Source of the DNA: Methylococcales bacterium
GTDB taxonomy: Bacteria > Pseudomonadota > Gammaproteobacteria > Methylococcales > Methylomonadaceae
Direction of reading: 5' to 3'
Assembly (NCBI GenBank): GCA_026398895.1
Contig: JAPLRZ010000057.1
Coordinates: forward strand, 1 to 54,537
DNA length: 54,537 nt
In this document: positions 45,559 to 54,537 of the stretch, piece by piece
How the letters are laid out: each line of letters starts with the position of its first letter
How positions within the stretch are numbered: position 1 is the stretch's first letter
Notes under the pieces: model-generated
The model's database searches: none
Told to the model about the DNA's origin: nothing
The model's input: the letters and a program-made list of their open reading frames with translations, nothing else
Translations under genes and position numbers: made by a program

Positions 45559-47514
45559 ATGTTTACCGATACTAATACACACAAACAGTTTCACAATGCA
45601 GCTAGCTCATCCACTGCAATTCACTCTAAAGCATACAACCTCGATAAAGCCATTAGTAAAGCTCAGGCTCATTTATTGAGTCTACAAGACAAAGATGGCT
45701 ATTGGGTATTTGAATTAGAAGCCGACTGCACAATTCCGTCCGAATACATCATGATGATGCACTATTTGGATGAAATCGACGAACCATTGCAAGCTAAAAT
45801 TGCCGTGTACTTACGCTCACGTCAGTCATCAGAGGGTTATTATCCCTTATTTACAGGCGGTCCTGCTGATATTAGCTGTAGCGTTAAAGTATATTACGCG
45901 CTAAAAATGGCAGGCGACTCGATAGATGCACCGCACATGGCACGTCTGAGAAATTATATTTTAAGTCAGGGCGGCGCGGCAAAAGCCAACGTATTCACGC
46001 GCATTGCTTTAGCCATTTTTGAGCAACTGCCTTGGCGCGGTGTGCCGTATATTCCCGTTGAAATCATGTTATTTCCTAGCTGGTTTCCGTTTCACTTGGA
46101 CAAAGTATCGTATTGGTCAAGAGCGGTGATGGTGCCGTTGTTTATACTCTGCACCTTAAAAGCCAAGGCGATTAATCCCAATAAAGTTAGCATATTAGAG
46201 TTGTTCGTCACTCATCCTGACCAAGAAAAACATTATTTTCCTGAAAGAACCATACTCAATAAAATATTTTTGGGATTGGATAAACTGGGTCATGCCACGC
46301 GCCCATTAATTCCTAAAAAAATGCACGAACTAGCGATTACCAGAGCTAAAGACTGGATTATCGAGCGATTGAATGGCGAAGATGGTTTAGGAGGTATTTG
46401 CCCTGCAATGATGGCAGCTTATCAAGCACTGCTATTGTTAGGAATGCCTAAAGACCACCCACAAATAGTCACTGCGCGTAAAGCCATTGATAAACTATTG
46501 GTGATTAACGAACATGATGCCTATTGCCAGCCTTGCTTGTCACCTGTTTGGGATACTGCGTTGGCGGCATTGGCATTGCAAGAATCTGATAAAACTGGTA
46601 ATGCTATTCCTTTAACACACGCTTACGATTGGTTAAAAAGTGTACAACTGAGCGATGAGGCGGGTGACTGGCGTATCAGCAAACCTGACTTAGCAGGCGG
46701 CGGCTGGGCATTTCAATTTGCCAATCCGCATTATCCCGATGTTGATGATACTGCTGTCGTTGCCTTTGCAATGGCAGACTCTAACTTACCTGAGCTGGAA
46801 GAGTCCATACACCGCGCCACCCGTTGGATAGTTGGAATGCAGTCTAAAAACGGCGGCTACGGTGCGTTTGATGTTGATAACACCTGCTACTATCTGAATG
46901 AAATTCCGTTCGCGGATCACGGTGCATTATTAGACCCACCTACCTCTGATGTCAGTGCGCGTTGTGCGATGTTAATGGCGCGTGTTGCCCAAGACCACGA
47001 TGAATATCTTCCAGCCTTAGAACGCACGATTGAGTATATTCGTAGCGAACAGGAAGCCGATGGCTCATGGTTTGGACGTTGGGGAACAAATTATATTTAC
47101 GGCACTTGGTCATCATTGCTCGGCTTGGAACAAACCAGCTTGCCAAAAACTGACCCGATGTACACCAAAGCAGCCGCGTGGCTAAAAAGCGTACAACGTG
47201 CCGATGGTGGCTGGGGTGAAGATAACTACAGCTATCATGATGTCAGTCACAGCGGCAAATACAAATTTAGTACCGCGTTTCAGACCGCGTGGGCAGTATT
47301 AGCTTTAATGGCAGCAGATGAAGCACATAGTCCAGAAGTCAAAGCGGGGATTGATTTTATTTTGCGCACTCAACAAGCCAACGGTGTTTGGAATGACAAA
47401 TGTTTTACCGCGCCTGGTTTTCCTAAAGTGTTTTATTTGAAATACCACGGTTACGATAAATTTTTTCCACTGTGGGCATTGGCACGTTACCGTAATGAGC
47501 TGGCTAAAAAGTGA
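45559..47514 (+). CDS. shc: Squalene--hopene cyclase
   Basis: Shc cyclises squalene to hopene and hopanol at the inner membrane. The 651-residue protein has the usual length, the catalytic DXDD motif D394-V-D-D397 in YPDVDDTAVVA, and repeated QW motifs (LSLQDKDGYWVFE at the start, QSKNGGYGAFDVDN, EQEADGSWFGRWGTNYIYGTW, QRADGGWGED near the end). PADISCSVKVYYALK is also typical. It follows the squalene synthase gene by 12 bases. hpnG starts inside its stop codon (GTGA overlap). Confidence 0.97.
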   Translation: MFTDTNTHKQFHNAASSSTAIHSKAYNLDKAISKAQAHLLSLQDKDGYWVFELEADCTIPSEYIMMMHYLDEIDEPLQAKIAVYLRSRQSSEGYYPLFTGGPADISCSVKVYYALKMAGDSIDAPHMARLRNYILSQGGAAKANVFTRIALAIFEQLPWRGVPYIPVEIMLFPSWFPFHLDKVSYWSRAVMVPLFILCTLKAKAINPNKVSILELFVTHPDQEKHYFPERTILNKIFLGLDKLGHATRPLIPKKMHELAITRAKDWIIERLNGEDGLGGICPAMMAAYQALLLLGMPKDHPQIVTARKAIDKLLVINEHDAYCQPCLSPVWDTALAALALQESDKTGNAIPLTHAYDWLKSVQLSDEAGDWRISKPDLAGGGWAFQFANPHYPDVDDTAVVAFAMADSNLPELEESIHRATRWIVGMQSKNGGYGAFDVDNTCYYLNEIPFADHGALLDPPTSDVSARCAMLMARVAQDHDEYLPALERTIEYIRSEQEADGSWFGRWGTNYIYGTWSSLLGLEQTSLPKTDPMYTKAAAWLKSVQRADGGWGEDNYSYHDVSHSGKYKFSTAFQTAWAVLALMAADEAHSPEVKAGIDFILRTQQANGVWNDKCFTAPGFPKVFYLKYHGYDKFFPLWALARYRNELAKK

Positions 47515-48236
47515 TTACAGGAATAGTTGTCGCCTTACCTCAAGAACTTAAAACGCTAACGACGCAAAAAATCGTTAAGGGTCAGTGCGTGTTTCTAAAT
47601 AAGACGCTCGTCTTAGCGTATTCAGGTGCAGGTGTAAGCAATGCCGAAGCCTCCGCGAAACTATTAATTGCCCAAGGCGCGACTCGACTCATTAGTTGGG
47701 GTTGCGCTGGTGCGTTAAGTACGGGTTTACAATCGGGTGATTTAGTATTAGCCGATACGTTAATTACCTCCGAAGACGAGACTATTGCTGTAAATGCGGA
47801 TTGGCATCGCCACGTTAAAGCTGTGCTAGAAAAATTAGCCTGTGAATCAAAATTCGCGCTCCGTTGTGGCAGTCTTTTAGAAAGTAAGACCCTCGTTTCC
47901 ACTAGCCACGATAAACAACACAAACACCACAAAACTAAAGCCATCGCCTTAGATATGGAAAGCGTTGCTATTGCCAAAGTCGCACAACATCACGCCCTGC
48001 CCTTTCTTGCCATTCGCGCCATTGCTGACCCCGTAACTATGGATTTACCGCAAGCCGTTAGTCATGCACTCAACCAACAAGGTGACATAGAACTGGGAAA
48101 ATTATTAAGCTACTTGCTGTGGCATCCCTCAGAACTTAAAAGCTTAATCACCTTAGGGCAACACTTTAACGCGGCAAAGAAAACCTTAAAATTAATCACC
48201 AAAGAACTCGAACACCTCGCCCCCGAACTCGCATGA
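47511..48236 (+). CDS. hpnG: Hopanoid-associated nucleosidase/phosphorylase HpnG
   Basis: HpnG removes adenine from adenosylhopane to yield ribosylhopane (or its phosphate). The 241-residue protein starts with GTG 47511, which overlaps the shc stop. It belongs to the MTA/SAH nucleosidase-phosphorylase fold: IVVALPQELKTL at the N-terminus, YSGAGVSNAEASAKLLI, SWGCAGALSTGLQSGDLVL near 63-81, and IALDMESVAIAKVA near 144-157, where the DMES Asp/Glu bind purine and ribose. It also overlaps hpnN (ATGA), so shc-hpnG-hpnN are translationally coupled. Confidence 0.92.
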   Translation: MITGIVVALPQELKTLTTQKIVKGQCVFLNKTLVLAYSGAGVSNAEASAKLLIAQGATRLISWGCAGALSTGLQSGDLVLADTLITSEDETIAVNADWHRHVKAVLEKLACESKFALRCGSLLESKTLVSTSHDKQHKHHKTKAIALDMESVAIAKVAQHHALPFLAIRAIADPVTMDLPQAVSHALNQQGDIELGKLLSYLLWHPSELKSLITLGQHFNAAKKTLKLITKELEHLAPELA

Positions 48237-50848
48237 CTAAAAAACCCCCTTCTTTGCTCGATACCTTTATTCGTTGGTGCGAGCGGCAAATTATTCGCTT
48301 TCCGTGGACATTTCTGTGCGTGACTCTGCTGTTATGCGGTGGTACTGGTTATTACGTTTATAACCACTTACCTGTCGATACCAACACCGCCAATATGTTG
48401 TCACCTGATTTGCCATTTCAGCAAAATCAACGGCGGTTAGATACCGCGTTTCCTGAAGATGCCGTGACCAACGTGTTCGTGGTGGAATCCAACACGCCCG
48501 AAGAAACTGCACAAGCCGCTGTCAAACTCACGGCGTTATTGAGCAAAGAAAAAGACCGATTCGAGTCGGTGTATATTCCGACCGAAAACGCGTTTTTTCA
48601 GCAACACGCGTTGTTGTATTTGGATACCGCTGATCTTGAAACCTTAGCGAAAAAACTCACCGATGCCCAGCCATTCATCGGACATTTAGCACAAAATTAT
48701 TCGCTGGATGGTTTGTTTGAAATCATCTCACTCGCGCTTAATAAGCGTGATGAAAATTTGCCTATGGATATGAATCCATTACTACTGGCAATCGATAACA
48801 ACCTAACGCAACAGCTTGCAGGGCAATCACAGGCGTTATCGTGGCAAACGTTATTGGCAGATAACAAGCTCGCTGTCGATACCAAACGTGTGATAGTTAT
48901 CGCTAAACCCATACTGCATTTTGATGCCATGCTACCCGCTGAGTTAGCGCAAAATGCCGCCCATGCCGCCGCTAACGCTGTTATGAGTGATAATCCAGCG
49001 GTTAAAATTCGCATTACAGGCGAGCCTGCGTTAGAGCATGAAGAATTAGAAAGCGTCACTTATGGTGCGCAAATCGCGGGTGTTGCGTCATTGGTTTTAG
49101 TATTTGTGGTGCAGTGGGTCGGTTTTCGTTCATTCAAACTGCTCATCATTACTTATATCGTGCTGATTATGGGTTTGATTTTTACCGCAGGTTTTGCCGC
49201 GATTACTGTTGGGCATTTGAATATTATTTCTATCGCGTTTGCCAGTTTATACATTGGTTTGGGCGTGGATTACGCCGTGCATATTTGCTTATATTATCGA
49301 GATCGACGGGTACGCGGTTATAACAATGTTGATTCTATACATCACAGCATGAGTGGCGTTGGCTCATCGTTGTTTTTGTGTGCCATGACCACTGCACTGG
49401 GTTTTTTAGCCTTTATTCCGACCGATTATTCAGGGGTTTCTGAGTTAGGTGTTATTTCAGGTGGTGGTATTTTTATTGGTTTGTTAATTTCGGTCACCGT
49501 ATTGCCTGCCTTGCTGTGCGTCATGCCAGTGAATAATCCTAAGCCGATAAAATCAGCCTTCGCTCCGCACTGGGTAGTGACATTTCCGTTTCATTATGCA
49601 ACACCGATACGCATTATTTCAATATTGCTGGGTATTGGTTCGTGTGTAGTGTTGACTAATCTCACCTTTGATTCTAATCCCATTAATTTGCGTAACCCTA
49701 AAAGTGAATCGGTTTCAACGATTAAAGAGCTGTTGAAATCTAAAAATGATTCACCGTTTGCAGTAAATGCCCTTGGCGTGTCCTTGGATGAAGCCAATAA
49801 ACTGGCGGAAAAAATGGGCAAATTATCCGCTGTGCATGACACCATTACTCTGTCGAATTTTGTCGCTGAGCATCAAGAAGAAAAATTGACCATACTTGAT
49901 GATTTGAATTTAATGCTAGGCAATCAATTAAAAAACTTTGATGCCACACTGAACAATGACAACCAAAAAGCTGCCTTGATTAAATTCAATGATGAACTGA
50001 AAAAAGCCATTGCGGAACAATCACCCAACGCACCGATTGCCACGTTACAGCAACTGCAACAACACGTTGAATCGTTTTTAGCGCAAGCCGATAAATCGCC
50101 CAATCCCGCTGCAAGTTATACGCAAGTAGAAAAAAACCTGCTGGGTTTACTGCCCTTTACAATGGAACGTTTAAGAACCAGTTTAACTGCCAGTGAGTTC
50201 GATTTGAATGACATTCCCGCTGACATTAAATCGCATTGGTTAAGTGCTGACGGGCTGTATCGAATACTGATTAGCCCTGAAAAAGATCAAAACGACCCTG
50301 ATAATCAGCGCGAATTTGTCACCCAAGTGCAGAGCGTTGATAATAACGTCTCTGGGCTACCTATTGCTAATCAAGCAGGTGGTGATGCGGTCGTGGGTGC
50401 GTTTGTGCAAGCCTTCGGTAGCGCGTTCACCGTGATTTCCTTATTACTGTGGGCAATCTATCGCAACTTTAAACACATGAGCTTAGTCATTGCCCCGTTG
50501 TTACTTGCCGCCTTATTAACAGGGGCAACTAACGTATTACTAAACAACCCATTTAACTTTGCCAACGTTATCGCCTTGCCGTTATTGCTAGGCATGGGTA
50601 TCGACAGCAGTATTTTAATCATGCACCGACTGCATTTTAATGTCCATGAAGACGAGAACTTACTGCACAGCAGTACCACGCGCGGCATTATTTTCAGCTC
50701 GATAACCACCTTGTGCAGCTTTTCCAGTTTGTCGTTTACTGATCATCAAGGCATGGCAAGCATGGGCTTATTGCTGTCCATCGGCTTATTTTTTACCGTG
50801 ATTTGCTCGTTGATTGTATTGCCTGCGTTTAGCGGCAAACGGGTTTAA
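48233..50848 (+). CDS. hpnN: Hopanoid transporter HpnN (RND superfamily)
   Basis: HpnN is an inner-membrane MMPL/RND protein that moves hopanoids toward the outer membrane. The 871-residue protein has an N-terminal membrane helix (about 22-45), a large periplasmic domain, two six-helix bundles and a second periplasmic domain. YIGLGVDYAVHICLYYRDRR in the first bundle and LLGMGIDSSILIMHRLHFN in the second carry the RND charged or polar residues. The ATG overlaps the hpnG stop. With HpnM and MlaA nearby, it completes a set that could span the envelope. Confidence 0.93.
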   Translation: MTKKPPSLLDTFIRWCERQIIRFPWTFLCVTLLLCGGTGYYVYNHLPVDTNTANMLSPDLPFQQNQRRLDTAFPEDAVTNVFVVESNTPEETAQAAVKLTALLSKEKDRFESVYIPTENAFFQQHALLYLDTADLETLAKKLTDAQPFIGHLAQNYSLDGLFEIISLALNKRDENLPMDMNPLLLAIDNNLTQQLAGQSQALSWQTLLADNKLAVDTKRVIVIAKPILHFDAMLPAELAQNAAHAAANAVMSDNPAVKIRITGEPALEHEELESVTYGAQIAGVASLVLVFVVQWVGFRSFKLLIITYIVLIMGLIFTAGFAAITVGHLNIISIAFASLYIGLGVDYAVHICLYYRDRRVRGYNNVDSIHHSMSGVGSSLFLCAMTTALGFLAFIPTDYSGVSELGVISGGGIFIGLLISVTVLPALLCVMPVNNPKPIKSAFAPHWVVTFPFHYATPIRIISILLGIGSCVVLTNLTFDSNPINLRNPKSESVSTIKELLKSKNDSPFAVNALGVSLDEANKLAEKMGKLSAVHDTITLSNFVAEHQEEKLTILDDLNLMLGNQLKNFDATLNNDNQKAALIKFNDELKKAIAEQSPNAPIATLQQLQQHVESFLAQADKSPNPAASYTQVEKNLLGLLPFTMERLRTSLTASEFDLNDIPADIKSHWLSADGLYRILISPEKDQNDPDNQREFVTQVQSVDNNVSGLPIANQAGGDAVVGAFVQAFGSAFTVISLLLWAIYRNFKHMSLVIAPLLLAALLTGATNVLLNNPFNFANVIALPLLLGMGIDSSILIMHRLHFNVHEDENLLHSSTTRGIIFSSITTLCSFSSLSFTDHQGMASMGLLLSIGLFFTVICSLIVLPAFSGKRV

Positions 50849-50887
50849 TACCTACGATTTTTTTGATTTTACTTTTGAACCAAACTT

Positions 50888-52267
50888 ATGACTTTTAGCA
50901 TCGCCGAACTTTTATCACAACACGCCACCGATAAATTTGAATTGTACGAACAATATTTGAATAATCAAATGGTGCGCGTGTTAAAAACCATTGGTTATGA
51001 CCGCCACTACAAACGTGCGCTTGGGCAGTATTTATATGACCAAGACGGCACTGAGTATTTAGATTTGCTCAGCGGTTTTGGTGTGTTTGCCATTGGACGC
51101 AATCATCCAACCGTCATTGAAGCGTTAAAAGAAACGCTGACATTGGAAATGCCCAATCTGGTGCAGTTGGATGTGTCGATACTCAGCGGTTTATTAGGGC
51201 GGGAAATCCTGAAAACCACGCCTGATAATCTGGATAAAATATTCTTCTGTAACTCAGGCACAGAAGCGGTGGAAGCGGCGATTAAATTCGCCCGATACAC
51301 CACCAAACGCGACAAAATTGTCTATTGCGAACACGGTTATCATGGCTTAACAATGGGTTCATTGTCGTTGAATGGCGAAAACATTTTCCGTGAAGGTTTT
51401 GGTTCATTATTGCCGAATTGCAGTGCTGTGCCTTTTAATGACATTGAAGCCTTAGAACGTGCGTTGAGTGGTAAAGATGTTGCTGCATTTATCGTTGAAC
51501 CCGTGCAGGGCAAAGGCGTGAATGTGCCAGACGACAATTATCTACCTGAAGTGGAACGTTTATGCAAAAAATACGGCACCTTATTCGTTGCCGATGAAGT
51601 GCAGACTGGCTTGGGACGCACAGGTAAATTCTGGGCGTGTGAACATTGGGGCGTACAGCCTGACATGATTTGTATGGCAAAAGCTCTATCAGGTGGTTTT
51701 GTACCAGTCGGTGCAGTGGCAATGACCCATAAAATTATGGATACCGTTTATAACCGCATGGATAGAGCGGTGGTGCATGGTTCGACATTTGCCAAAAACA
51801 ATATGGCAATGGCGGCAGGTTTAGCAACCCTGCACGTTATGGAACAAGAAAAGCTGGTGGAAAACAGTATGACAGTCGGCACGGATATTATTAACAGCCT
51901 CAATGCCTTAGCTCCTAAATATGAATTCTTAAAAGAAGCTCGCGGTAAAGGCATGATGATTGCCATTGAATTCCATGCCCCGAAAAGTCTAACGCTAAGA
52001 GCAGGTTGGACGATGATAGAAGCGGCGAACAAAGGCTTATTCTGCCAAATGATTACTATCCCATTATTTAAAGAACAGCACATTCTGACGCAAGTGGCAG
52101 GACACGGTATGAACGTAGTCAAACTGTTGCCGCCCTTAAATTTAACGCAAAAAGACCGCGATCATATTGTTAGCTCGTTTGATAAAACTATTGCCGATAC
52201 CCATAAAATTTCAGGCGCGATCTGGGATTTGGGTAAAAATTTGGCAGGTCACGCATTAAAAAAATAA
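50888..52267 (+). CDS. hpnO: Aminobacteriohopanetriol aminotransferase HpnO
   Basis: HpnO is a class III PLP aminotransferase that converts the hopanoid aldehyde intermediate to 35-aminobacteriohopanetriol, the precursor of the aminopolyols typical of methanotrophs. The 459-residue product has FCNSGTEAVEAAIKFAR near 120-136 (cofactor phosphate site), VADEVQTGLGRTGKFWA near 234-250 (D236), and the PLP lysine K265 in MAKALSGG. Context in the hopanoid operon supports HpnO over acetylornithine or GABA aminotransferase. A double hairpin follows at 52276-52325. Confidence 0.92.
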   Translation: MTFSIAELLSQHATDKFELYEQYLNNQMVRVLKTIGYDRHYKRALGQYLYDQDGTEYLDLLSGFGVFAIGRNHPTVIEALKETLTLEMPNLVQLDVSILSGLLGREILKTTPDNLDKIFFCNSGTEAVEAAIKFARYTTKRDKIVYCEHGYHGLTMGSLSLNGENIFREGFGSLLPNCSAVPFNDIEALERALSGKDVAAFIVEPVQGKGVNVPDDNYLPEVERLCKKYGTLFVADEVQTGLGRTGKFWACEHWGVQPDMICMAKALSGGFVPVGAVAMTHKIMDTVYNRMDRAVVHGSTFAKNNMAMAAGLATLHVMEQEKLVENSMTVGTDIINSLNALAPKYEFLKEARGKGMMIAIEFHAPKSLTLRAGWTMIEAANKGLFCQMITIPLFKEQHILTQVAGHGMNVVKLLPPLNLTQKDRDHIVSSFDKTIADTHKISGAIWDLGKNLAGHALKK

Positions 52268-52275
52268 TGCTAGAG

Positions 52276-52325
52276 TCAAATAGCTTTAGCTATTGCTTAG
52301 AAAACAGCTAAAGCTGTTTTACTCC
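52276..52325 (+). terminator. Double hairpin after hpnO, related to the MITE interior
   Basis: AATAGCT-TT-AGCTATT (52279-52294) is followed by AAAACAGCT and AGCTGTTTT (52301-52320), the second ending in a short T run. The sequence closely resembles the core of the MITE-like elements at 11879 and 23624. It may weaken transcription into copC. Confidence 0.6.
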
Positions 52326-52355
52326 TGTTAAAAAATTTTTGAGAAATTTACTACT

Positions 52356-52712
52356 ATGAAAAAATTATTTCTAATCAGCTTATTGCTCTTATCGGTATGC
52401 CAAGCCCCGTTGGTGTCCGCTCACGCTGTGGTCACTAATTATTCATTAAAAGTCACACCGATTCATGCTAACCAAGAAAGCAAAGTAGAGCTATCGTTTA
52501 ACTCCAAAGTAGAACTGGGTTTATCGCAACTGTTTTTAGTCAGTAAAGGTGATAAACATCAATTATTGTCAGCAGTTAATGGCGAAAAACAAGGGCAGAT
52601 TATTATCACTGTGCCTCCCTTAGCTACTGGTGATTATGCGATTCGTCTGAAAGTATTTGCCGCTGATGGGCATTTAACCGAAGACTTGATTCATTTTACC
52701 GTTACCCCCTAG
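52356..52712 (+). CDS. copC: CopC-domain periplasmic copper protein
   Basis: The 118-residue protein has a signal peptide (residues 1-22, cleaved before HAVV). The mature N-terminus therefore begins with His, as required for the Cu(II) site of CopC. It keeps the C-terminal DGHLTEDLIHFTV strand, with the second histidine, of the beta-barrel. Family role: binding copper in the periplasm, working with CopD for uptake or tolerance. It precedes copD by nine bases. Copper supply matters for particulate methane monooxygenase in methanotrophs, but that link is inference. Confidence 0.88.
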   Translation: MKKLFLISLLLLSVCQAPLVSAHAVVTNYSLKVTPIHANQESKVELSFNSKVELGLSQLFLVSKGDKHQLLSAVNGEKQGQIIITVPPLATGDYAIRLKVFAADGHLTEDLIHFTVTP

Positions 52713-52721
52713 GTTATTGTC

Positions 52722-54371
52722 ATGGCAGGTATTGCAGATTTTCTCGACTCTTTGATTGGTGGCTTTGACCTGATTTGCTATGCGTTAGCAATCGGCAGCC
52801 TATTCTGGGGTTTATTTTTATTGCGTCCGTGGTTGGAGCAGGACAAGTTTAATCCGTTGTTAATGGAAAAAACTATTGCCCTATTATACAAAGGCGGTTT
52901 TTGGTTAGCGGCTGCACAGGCATTTAAGGTGCTGCTGAAAATTTGGTTGATGACCGCTGTGCTGGAACGTTGGCCGTTTCCTGAGTTTGCCGACACCACG
53001 CAATTTATCGGCGGGCTGGTTCGCACTGCGTTGACTTTAGTATTGGCGGGCTATGTTTATCAAGTATTGCGTCATCACCCCTATTCCAAACAACATTGGA
53101 TCACCACAGGCATCGTCGCATTACCGATGATTATTTCAGGTGCGTGGCTGATACACGGTGCAGGTCGGTTTGAAAATAGATATTTTCTAATGACTTTTAC
53201 CGTATTTCATCAATTAGCTGCCGCTGCGTGGATAGGCGGCGTATTTCAACTGGTTAATCTGTGGCTGTTACGCGAAAAACAACAAGTGTCTGCCGAATGC
53301 TGGCCATTATTACTGGAACGTTTTTCCAAGTTTGGTATTGTGTCAGTGGTAGCAATTTTAGTATCAGGGGTAGTGATCACCTTACAATACATCGACACTT
53401 GGAACGGATTTATCGGCACAGGCTACGGTAATTTATTGTTGGTAAAAATCTGCTTAATGGCACTAGCGTTAGGCTTTGCGTGGCTGAATAAATCCGCTGT
53501 TGTTGCCTATAGATTAACAGGTGACGGCTATGCGTTAAACAACCGTGTACCGTATTACATTGAAGCAGAAACCTTTGTATTAATCACGCTACTGTTTACC
53601 GCCGCCAGTTTAGCATCACAACCACCCGCTATTGATATTGCGCATCTAACTGCAAGTTGGCAAGAAGTGTTAAACACCTTCGCACCGCAAATTCCACAAA
53701 CCAGCTCACCGACTCATATTGCGTTATTGGCAGGTGAAGCAGGAAGAGTGGCTATTATTGACCAAACTCCGTCTATGGCAGCGACAGAATGGTCAAACTA
53801 CAATCACAATATTTCAGGACTATTCCTCACCACCATGAGCTTTTTTGCGATGGTATCGTATCTGAAACTGGCGGAAACCAATAAATATGTCGGCTTAAGC
53901 AAATACTGGCCTGTCGGCTTTTTCTGCTTAGGCATCTTTTTGTTTTTCCGCAGTGATGCTGAAAGCTGGCCCTTAGGTCCGATTGGTTTTTGGGACAGTA
54001 CCTTTAATAATGGCGAAGTCTTACAACACCGTATTGCGACTTTGCTAGTGTTTGTTTTAGGCGTTATTGAACTCACCGCACGCGTCAGTAAAAAGCCGCA
54101 CAGTAAATTGCCTCTGGTGTTTCCTGTGTTAGCGGCGTTTGGCGGCTTGATGTTATTGACTCATTCACACGTTGGTTTCCAACCGAAAAGCGCGTTTTTG
54201 ATTCAAGTCGGTCACACCACGATGGGCGTATTTTCATTGATTTTAGCCTGCGGTCGCTGGCTGGAATTAAAACTCGATAACCCCAGAAACCGCATTGCTG
54301 GTTTTATTTCTGTTGCCGCTCTGTTTCAGATTGGCATTATCCTAATGTTCTATCGCGAACCCCTCTACTAA
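52722..54371 (+). CDS. copD: CopD-family copper transport membrane protein
   Basis: The 549-residue inner-membrane protein has a CopD domain (about eight hydrophobic segments to residue ~300) with [19 protein letters not shown] near 166-184 and [20 protein letters not shown] second membrane part of about six segments includes [19 protein letters not shown] and [10 protein letters not shown], with conserved-looking histidines. The C-terminal half is an extension that many short CopD proteins lack. It works with CopC in moving copper across the inner membrane. No obvious ribosome binding site; dxs starts two bases after its stop. Confidence 0.85.
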   Translation: MAGIADFLDSLIGGFDLICYALAIGSLFWGLFLLRPWLEQDKFNPLLMEKTIALLYKGGFWLAAAQAFKVLLKIWLMTAVLERWPFPEFADTTQFIGGLVRTALTLVLAGYVYQVLRHHPYSKQHWITTGIVALPMIISGAWLIHGAGRFENRYFLMTFTVFHQLAAAAWIGGVFQLVNLWLLREKQQVSAECWPLLLERFSKFGIVSVVAILVSGVVITLQYIDTWNGFIGTGYGNLLLVKICLMALALGFAWLNKSAVVAYRLTGDGYALNNRVPYYIEAETFVLITLLFTAASLASQPPAIDIAHLTASWQEVLNTFAPQIPQTSSPTHIALLAGEAGRVAIIDQTPSMAATEWSNYNHNISGLFLTTMSFFAMVSYLKLAETNKYVGLSKYWPVGFFCLGIFLFFRSDAESWPLGPIGFWDSTFNNGEVLQHRIATLLVFVLGVIELTARVSKKPHSKLPLVFPVLAAFGGLMLLTHSHVGFQPKSAFLIQVGHTTMGVFSLILACGRWLELKLDNPRNRIAGFISVAALFQIGIILMFYREPLY

Positions 54372-54372
54372 T

Positions 54373-54537
54373 ATGACCACATTACCTATTTATCCACTGC
54401 TAGACACCATCCACATCCCCGCCGATGTTCGCAAACTGAGTAAGGCGCAACTCAAGCCGTTAGCGAAAGAGCTGCGCGAGTTTTTAACCCAATCGGTGAG
54501 TGTGTCGGGTGGGCATTTTTCGGCAGGGTTGGGGACG
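54373..54537 (+). CDS. dxs: 1-deoxy-D-xylulose-5-phosphate synthase, N-terminal fragment
   Basis: The first 55 codons of dxs run off the window end. The fragment reads [20 protein letters not shown], then [20 protein letters not shown] and SAGLGT, the canonical Dxs N-terminus with the GGHFSAGLG substrate-binding motif. Dxs makes deoxyxylulose 5-phosphate from pyruvate and glyceraldehyde 3-phosphate, the entry to the MEP pathway that feeds squalene and hopanoid synthesis. It is closely spaced after copD, probably in the same operon. Confidence 0.95.
   Translation, partial: MTTLPIYPLLDTIHIPADVRKLSKAQLKPLAKELREFLTQSVSVSGGHFSAGLGT

Noticed and set aside
50888..52267. Acetylornithine or GABA aminotransferase identity
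   Set aside because: The fold is shared, but the hopanoid operon context and the N-terminal region fit HpnO better.

Overview
The window looks like a chromosomal segment from an AT-rich gammaproteobacterial (type I, Methylococcales-like) methanotroph. This is an inference from gene content. There is a malate thiokinase pair (mtkA/mtkB) of the serine cycle, a complete hopanoid locus ending in the aminotriol aminotransferase HpnO, an alanine dehydrogenase, a DabA-type inorganic carbon protein, and CopC/CopD copper handling. No pMMO or methanol dehydrogenase gene is present, so the lifestyle is not proven here. No rRNA, tRNA or CRISPR array was seen.

Layout. 1-5.9 kb: an IS1-type transposase remnant, hemB, a MlaC-like gene, cmoB, a degraded nuclease-like gene, an intact BrnT/BrnA toxin-antitoxin pair, two copies of a palindromic repeat, a small Cys-containing protein, and a divergent XRE regulator whose 3' end runs into a second IS1 remnant. 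5.9-11.9 kb: dabA, rdgB, a NahK-like kinase and an EamA transporter on the plus strand. 11.9-23.8 kb: a segment bounded by two inverted copies of a ~211 bp MITE-like element. It holds a TonB-dependent receptor with a striking Ala-rich insertion, a Spy-like protein, a thioesterase, a type II restriction-modification cassette sitting in the debris of a type I methylase gene, parC, and a PAS-GGDEF-EAL protein. 24-29.5 kb: ald, then cysT-cysW-cysA-cysB for sulfate uptake, and an internally deleted IS1-like element. 29.5-35.1 kb: nudJ-mnmA, a large divergent transglycosylase/transpeptidase, and a small membrane protein. 35.3-40.9 kb: mtkAB, a PfkB kinase convergent with a GntR/UTRA regulator, and a lipoprotein NirK-like copper protein behind an FNR-like site. 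41.1-54.5 kb: a divergent hopanoid locus. hpnH-hpnM-mlaA runs on the minus strand; squalene synthase-shc-hpnG-hpnN-hpnO-copC-copD-dxs (dxs truncated by the window end) runs on the plus strand.

How the genes work together. dxs supplies isoprenoid precursor. Squalene synthase makes squalene in one gene, with no hpnCDE set seen. Shc cyclises it, HpnH adds adenosine, HpnG removes adenine, and HpnO aminates to aminobacteriohopanetriol. HpnN (RND), HpnM (MlaC-like) and MlaA are the likely trafficking arm. The most unusual observations are the cysteine-bracketed Ala-rich insertion in the TonB receptor, the XRE-IS1 tail fusion beside a small leader-like Cys protein, the cupredoxin-NirK-like lipoprotein with an FNR-like promoter, and several short mobile-element derivatives.
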